DNA of 6,991 bases from an uncultured Lachnospiraceae bacterium. Its GTDB lineage: Bacteria; Bacillota_A; Clostridia; Lachnospirales; Lachnospiraceae. Shown here piece after piece: positions 1 through 4,103 of the stretch (within the stretch, counting starts at the first letter, position 1; each line of letters starts with the position of its first letter). The translations under genes and the position numbers were made by a program. Under the pieces are notes generated by a model. That model worked only from the letters and a program-made list of their open reading frames with translations, was not told the DNA's origin and did not search any database. The stretch covers positions 1 through 6,991 of the forward strand of contig USPJ01000055.1 in NCBI GenBank assembly GCA_900556645.1, written 5' to 3'.

Positions 1-1
1 A

Positions 2-961
2 ATGTTAAATGATAGCCATATTTATCCGGAATCAATATTTTTCCATAATTATGATATGGCACAGGTAGGAGTGAGCTTGTTTTTTATTCTATCAGGTGCT
101 GCATTGTATTATAACGATACAGAAGAATTTTCCGTTTTAAAATATTATAAAAAACGGTTTCTGGCAATTTTCCCAATGTTCTATGTGGCTTACGTGGGAA
201 CATTTTTATATTATTTTTGGGTGCGAGGCTCCATCAATCCGGATATTCCCTTTAAAAATATGATTTTTTCTGTGTTTGCAATGGATGGCTTGTTTGGATA
301 CAAAGTGCCATGTCTTAATATGACAGGGGAGTGGTTTTTGGGGTGTATTGTCTTTATTTATCTGGCGTATCCGGTGATTCGCTGGGCAATGAAGAAAAAA
401 CCGGTAATTACTATGGTGGCAGCTTTGGCAGTATACTTTGTTTTGTACTACAATTATAGATTTGAACTGTCTCTCCTATACAATCCTGTCATTCGTGGCT
501 TGGAGTTTGTCTTCGGAATGTTTTATATAGAAATGTTAGAGAGGAAAGACAAGGTTTTCGATAACATTTCATGGATAAAATTAGTCATAGCATTGACCGT
601 TACCTTGATTATTTGGTATGCACCTGTTCCGATACCGCAGATGTGGATGATTTCCTTTGGAGGAATGGCACTTTTTGTAGTGTTGATGGAAGCAGGGAAA
701 TTGATTCGGACTCCGAAACTGACCAATATGATAAAGACGGGGAGTAAGTATTCCTATGCAGTTTTTTTAGTTCATCACAATGTAGCATTTGCAGTACAAA
801 ATCATTTTGCGGAATTAGGAGGTTTGCATCGGAAATTTGAATTTGTATGTGCAGTTTTATGCTATTTCATTCTAGTAGGATTTTTTGCAAAATTATTGCA
901 TATGGCAACTAAGAAAATTATGTTATTATTTAAAAGACAAAACATGCAGGTTAATTCCTAA
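2..961 (+). CDS. Membrane O-acyltransferase, Acyltransferase_3 family (5' end cut off)
   Basis: This is an integral membrane acyltransferase of the type that transfers acetyl or other acyl groups onto surface glycans. The visible 319 residues contain the family's early membrane motif GVSLFFILSG (about residues 23-32), a following basic KKRFLAIFP stretch, a GEWFLG segment near residue 109, about nine hydrophobic segments in all, and a late AVFLVHH motif (about residues 254-260). Family members normally begin with a short cytosolic leader and a first membrane helix with conserved His/Arg before the GVSLFFILSG segment. Those are absent, so the ATG at position 2 is most likely an internal Met and the gene starts before the window. 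It ends in TAA, 96 nt before the ABC gene. Base composition is AT-rich (16 of the first 60 bases are G or C) compared with the downstream genes. Substrate is unknown; modification of the polymer exported by this locus is an inference from context. Confidence 0.88.
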   Translation: MLNDSHIYPESIFFHNYDMAQVGVSLFFILSGAALYYNDTEEFSVLKYYKKRFLAIFPMFYVAYVGTFLYYFWVRGSINPDIPFKNMIFSVFAMDGLFGYKVPCLNMTGEWFLGCIVFIYLAYPVIRWAMKKKPVITMVAALAVYFVLYYNYRFELSLLYNPVIRGLEFVFGMFYIEMLERKDKVFDNISWIKLVIALTVTLIIWYAPVPIPQMWMISFGGMALFVVLMEAGKLIRTPKLTNMIKTGSKYSYAVFLVHHNVAFAVQNHFAELGGLHRKFEFVCAVLCYFILVGFFAKLLHMATKKIMLLFKRQNMQVNS

Positions 962-988
962 GAAAGTCTTAAGGTAGGGGTCGATTGG

Positions 989-1018
989 TTGATAAACCAC
1001 AAGAACTTGTGTTATAAT
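989..1018 (+). promoter_or_regulatory. Sigma-A type promoter for the ABC/methyltransferase/glycosyltransferase operon
   Basis: A -35 box TTGATA (989-994, five of six consensus bases) is followed after 18 nt by a perfect -10 box TATAAT (1013-1018). TG one base before the -10 (1010-1011) makes it an extended -10. Transcription would start near 1025, leaving a leader of roughly 30 nt before the ABC start codon at 1058. The next three genes are overlapping or separated by 2 nt and have no other gap, so this promoter would drive all of them. It lies in the window's only intergenic gap. Confidence 0.7.
998..1011. promoter_or_regulatory. Inverted repeat in the promoter spacer, possible operator
   Basis: CACAAG (998-1003), two bases AA, then CTTGTG (1006-1011) form a perfect 6+6 inverted repeat. 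It sits wholly inside the 18-nt spacer between the -35 and -10 boxes, and its right arm ends on the G of the extended -10 TG. A dimeric regulator bound here would cover the promoter. The position recalls MerR-type sites, but their spacers are usually 19-20 nt, so another repressor family is equally possible. Regulation is inferred from position and symmetry only. Confidence 0.45.
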
Positions 1019-1057
1019 AATTCGATAAATACATTTTAATGAATAAAAGGAAAAAAT

Positions 1058-2365
1058 ATGAACGAGATAGCTATACGAGTAGATAACGTCAGCAAGTTAT
1101 ATAAATTATATGATAAGCCGGTGGACCGTCTAAAAGAGTCTCTAGGTTTTTCCAAAAAGAAACTATACAAGGAACACTATGCGTTGCATAATGTTTCTTT
1201 TGATGTAAAAAAAGGAGAAACGGTGGGGATTATAGGTACCAACGGAGCAGGAAAATCCACTATCTTAAAGATTATTACCGGAGTGCTGAACCCTACTGAG
1301 GGAGAGGCGACCATCAACGGACGTATTTCGGCCCTATTGGAATTAGGGGCGGGATTTAATATGGAGTATACCGGGATAGAAAATGTATATCTGAACGGAA
1401 CCATGATAGGCTTCAGTAAAGAAGAGATTGATGCAAAGCTTCAGGATATATTGGATTTTGCGGACATCGGAGATTTTGTGAATCAGCCGGTAAAGACGTA
1501 TTCCAGCGGTATGTTTGTAAGGCTTGCCTTTGCGGTTGCTATTAACATAGAACCGGAAATACTGATTGTAGACGAGGCATTGTCGGTGGGAGATGTGTTC
1601 TTCCAGAACAAGTGTTACAGAAAGTTTGAAGAGTTTAAAGAGCAGGGAAAAACAATTCTGTTCGTAAGCCATGATTTGGGAAGTATCTGTCAGTATTGTG
1701 ACAGAGTTATCCTGTTGAATCAGGGAGTACAGATTGCCGAGGGAGAACCGAATGAAATGGTGGATTTGTACAAAAAGATTATGGTCAATACAAATTCCAG
1801 ACAGATAAAAAGCATAGAAGATATTGAAAAAGAGGAAACATCCAAAGAAACGGTAAGTCCAAAGCTTTTGGAGAAAACAGAGGGGCTTTGGCGAAGCCAT
1901 TATCAGCTAAATCCGGGAATCAATGAATATGGAAGTAAAGAAGCGGAAATTATTGATTTTGCCATTGTAGACGAGAAAGGAAATCTTACGGATGAGATTC
2001 CGAAGGGAACCACTTTTCAGATTCGTTCCAAGGTGTTGTTCCATCAGGATATCTCAGACCCTATATTCACATTTACCTTTAAAACCTTAGATGGTACGGA
2101 TATCACCGGTACCAATACCATGTATGAAAAGAAAAGTATAGGAAAGGTAAAGGAAGGGGAAATTTGTGTGGCAACCTTCCAGCAGCAGATGGACTTACAA
2201 GGAGGAGAATATTTGTTGTCCATCAGTTGTACAGGATTTGTGGAAGGCAATTTGAAAGCTTATCACCGATTGTATGACGTGATGAAAATCAAAGTAAAAT
2301 CCGGCAAGGATACTATGGGATATTATGATATGTTTGCCAAAGTAGATGTGGAGAGAGTTGGGTGA
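1058..2365 (+). CDS. Wzt/TagH-type polysaccharide ABC transporter ATP-binding protein with C-terminal glycan-recognition domain
   Basis: This is the ATPase subunit of an ABC-2 type exporter that moves a lipid-linked polysaccharide across the cytoplasmic membrane. The nucleotide-binding domain (about residues 1-240) has Walker A GTNGAGKST (60-68), the Wzt/TagH-style LLELGAGF stretch (93-100) where other ABC proteins have the Q-loop, signature YSSGM (147-151), Walker B ending in D171 with catalytic E172, and switch His204. A charged linker (about 245-275) leads to a beta-rich C-terminal domain (about 284-430) that resembles the Wzt carbohydrate-binding domain. Plain TagH/KpsT-like ATPases are about 250 residues, so the 435-residue length supports the extra domain. 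The ATG at 1058 has a modest AAAGGA site (1046-1051) six bases upstream. The stop overlaps the GTG of the next gene, indicating translational coupling. The partner permease, usually adjacent to this gene, is not in the window. Confidence 0.95.
   Translation: MNEIAIRVDNVSKLYKLYDKPVDRLKESLGFSKKKLYKEHYALHNVSFDVKKGETVGIIGTNGAGKSTILKIITGVLNPTEGEATINGRISALLELGAGFNMEYTGIENVYLNGTMIGFSKEEIDAKLQDILDFADIGDFVNQPVKTYSSGMFVRLAFAVAINIEPEILIVDEALSVGDVFFQNKCYRKFEEFKEQGKTILFVSHDLGSICQYCDRVILLNQGVQIAEGEPNEMVDLYKKIMVNTNSRQIKSIEDIEKEETSKETVSPKLLEKTEGLWRSHYQLNPGINEYGSKEAEIIDFAIVDEKGNLTDEIPKGTTFQIRSKVLFHQDISDPIFTFTFKTLDGTDITGTNTMYEKKSIGKVKEGEICVATFQQQMDLQGGEYLLSISCTGFVEGNLKAYHRLYDVMKIKVKSGKDTMGYYDMFAKVDVERVG
2350..2355 (+). 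promoter_or_regulatory. Ribosome binding site that supports a GTG start at 2362
   Basis: GGAGAG lies inside the 3' end of the ABC gene, six bases before GTG 2362. It supports the GTG over the ATG nine bases further on at 2371, which has only a weaker GGTGA (2361-2365) in front. The GTG start overlaps the ABC stop as GTGA. Confidence 0.5.
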
Positions 2366-3291
2366 ATGAGATGGAACAGATTGGAAAAGTAAGGATAGAG
2401 GACAGCGGTTATTCGGGAAGAGAATCCTATACGCAGGAAGAATTGGATCATACCTTATTAGAGATTGTGCAGAAATATCAGGAGACAGATTATGATGCAG
2501 TAATCAAAGAAAAAAATAATTGGGAGATATTGTATCAGTTATCATCAAACAGAGCAAACATTATTGAGTGGTTTGAAAATGATAAAGATCAGACCGTATT
2601 GGAAATTGGTTCGGAGTGCGGAGCCATTACCGGAAAACTGTCAGAGAAATTTGCCGGAGTTACCTGCATAGAGCGTTCCAAAAGAAAATCGCTGGTAAAT
2701 GCCTATCGCAATCAGAACAGGGATAATATTGAAATTTATGTAGGCACCTATCAAGAGGTTGAAAAACAATTGACGGAAAAATATGATGTCATTACCTTAA
2801 TCGGTGTGTTGGGACAGGCAGAACTTTATACAGATGGAGAGAATCCAAAGGAAGAACTGTTATGTTCTTTGAAATCCCATTTAAGACCGGGAGGAAGAAT
2901 TCTCATTGCCATAGAAAATAAATTTGGACTGAAATACTGGGCAGGTTGTGCAGAGGAACACAAAGGCACAATCTACGCAGGAATTGAAGGATATCTGGGA
3001 GAGAAAAACGAGCCGTCCCTTACCAAGAAAGGGTTGGAAAAGCTGATAGCCAAATGCGGATATCAGACAGAAGCATTTTACTATCCGTATCCGGATTACA
3101 GACTTCCTACCACCATCTATTCCGATGCATATCTGCCAAAAATCGGAGAATTGAACAACAATTACAATCAGTTTGATAGAGACCGGATTGAGACCTTTGA
3201 CGAGGCGAAGGTGTTTGATACGGTGATTGAAGAGGAAGAATTTCCAATGTACGCCAATTCGTTTCTGGCGGTCATAAGGGAGGAAAGATAA
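2362..3291 (+). CDS. Class I SAM-dependent methyltransferase, WbdD-like terminator methyltransferase candidate
   Basis: This is a 309-residue Rossmann-fold methyltransferase with no signal peptide or membrane segment, so probably cytosolic. A helical N-terminus (about 1-75) precedes SAM motif I VLEIGSECGAITG (79-91), an acidic residue for the SAM ribose (E103 in TCIERSK), a YDVITLIGVLG strand, and LRPGGRILIAIEN followed by KFGLKYWAG. I associate the last stretch with methyltransferases of surface-polysaccharide loci. Motif I is unusual: Ser-Glu-Cys follows EIG where Cys-Gly or Ser-Gly is typical. The gene overlaps the ABC gene by 4 nt and is followed after 2 nt by a kinase-like/glycosyltransferase fusion. 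In E. coli WbdD a methyltransferase and a kinase sit in one chain and cap the O9a polymer, so a role in methylating the glycan end or a phosphate on it is a reasonable inference. Methylation of a sugar hydroxyl is the main alternative. The start could instead be ATG 2371, three codons later. Confidence 0.85.
   Translation: MNEMEQIGKVRIEDSGYSGRESYTQEELDHTLLEIVQKYQETDYDAVIKEKNNWEILYQLSSNRANIIEWFENDKDQTVLEIGSECGAITGKLSEKFAGVTCIERSKRKSLVNAYRNQNRDNIEIYVGTYQEVEKQLTEKYDVITLIGVLGQAELYTDGENPKEELLCSLKSHLRPGGRILIAIENKFGLKYWAGCAEEHKGTIYAGIEGYLGEKNEPSLTKKGLEKLIAKCGYQTEAFYYPYPDYRLPTTIYSDAYLPKIGELNNNYNQFDRDRIETFDEAKVFDTVIEEEEFPMYANSFLAVIREER
3279..3285 (+). promoter_or_regulatory. Strong ribosome binding site that supports a GTG start at 3294
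   Basis: GGAGGAA, near-perfect Shine-Dalgarno, ends eight bases before GTG 3294 and lies inside the end of the methyltransferase gene. The first in-frame ATG is about 55 codons downstream and would remove the conserved VYK lysine, so GTG is the best start. Confidence 0.65.
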
Positions 3292-3293
3292 TC

Positions 3294-4103
3294 GTGAATC
3301 CAATTTATTGTAAATATTCAAATGACAGAGACGGAAAATTTCAGATAAAGACTACCATAGCAACAGATGAAAACGGAAATAAAAGTGTATATAAGTATGC
3401 GGGAACTCCTGCGGCAATTCCACATATCCAGAGGATTTACAGACACTATCAGGAAATGTGTGAGAGCTATGAAGATACAATTTTAACAGCAAACCGATGC
3501 GAACAGGGAGAAGACTATGTACGTTTGGAGTTCGTAGAGGGAAATACGCTAGAGGATTATCTGGACGAACTTTATCTGGAAGGAAAGTATCTGGAGCTGA
3601 TTGAAAAGATTAAAGAGTACCGGGATATTTTATACGGATTAAAAGATAATATTCCTTTTTCTTATACAACAGAATTTGAAAATGTTTTTGGAAAAGAAAC
3701 CAATTTTGTCAACTGCAAATCCTTAAAGATTTCCAATGTGGACTTGATTTTCGGAAATATTCTGTTAAATGACAAGTGGACAGTGATTGACTACGAATGG
3801 ACTTTTGATTTTCCGGTGCCGATTGATTATATTATCTATCGGTCTGTCTATTACTATGTTCACGGAAGTACCAAAAGAGATGCACTTACCAACATGGGGA
3901 TTTTCAGAATGATGGGAATTTCCGAGGAGGATATGCTGCTCTATGCCAAGATGGAGCGGAATTTTCAGAGATATGTGGCAGGAGAAAAAGCAACACTGGC
4001 ACAGATGAAAGAGACTATGCTGAAACGGTGTGAAAAGGTCTTTGATGAAGGAAGAGCCGTGAGCATAGACTATCTTCAGCTATATTTCAATTCAGGAAAA
4101 GGT
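3294..4103 (+). other. Kinase-like (WbdD/aminoglycoside-phosphotransferase-like) domain of the giant fusion protein
   Basis: Residues about 1-270. Visible kinase landmarks are a VYK lysine (K34), a hinge-like LEFVEGNTLEDYL (78-90), a catalytic-loop match NVDLIFGN (148-155) corresponding to the usual HGDLHPGN, and VIDYEW (164-169) in place of the metal-binding Asp motif. The catalytic Asp (D150), Asn (N155) and metal Asp (D166) are kept, but the loop His is Asn148, and no clear glycine-rich loop is seen. It could be an active phosphotransferase acting on a glycan end or a degenerate, structural pseudokinase. Confidence 0.65.

Noticed and set aside
2..4. ATG at position 2 as the true start of the acyltransferase
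   Set aside because: The first membrane helix and conserved N-terminal residues of the family are missing, and no upstream sequence is available for a ribosome site, so it is treated as internal.
986..999. TGGTT-GATA-AACCA hairpin as a terminator after the acyltransferase
   Set aside because: The stem is only five base pairs and no T-run follows. It overlaps the -35 box instead.
1039..1086. Sixteen-codon leader ORF overlapping the ABC start
   Set aside because: There is no ribosome binding site before its ATG and no sign of an attenuator structure.
1343..1900. Reverse-strand open frame of 185 codons inside the ABC gene
   Set aside because: It lies wholly opposite a well-supported ABC ATPase, has no recognisable motifs and no convincing ribosome site. 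The other reverse frames (for example 2881-3321, 4256-4594, 6702-6989) are rejected for the same reason.
3289..3296. Frameshift that split a methyltransferase-kinase fusion (WbdD-like) into two genes
   Set aside because: A near-perfect ribosome site sits eight bases before GTG 3294, and both proteins have complete ends, so two coupled genes is the simpler reading.
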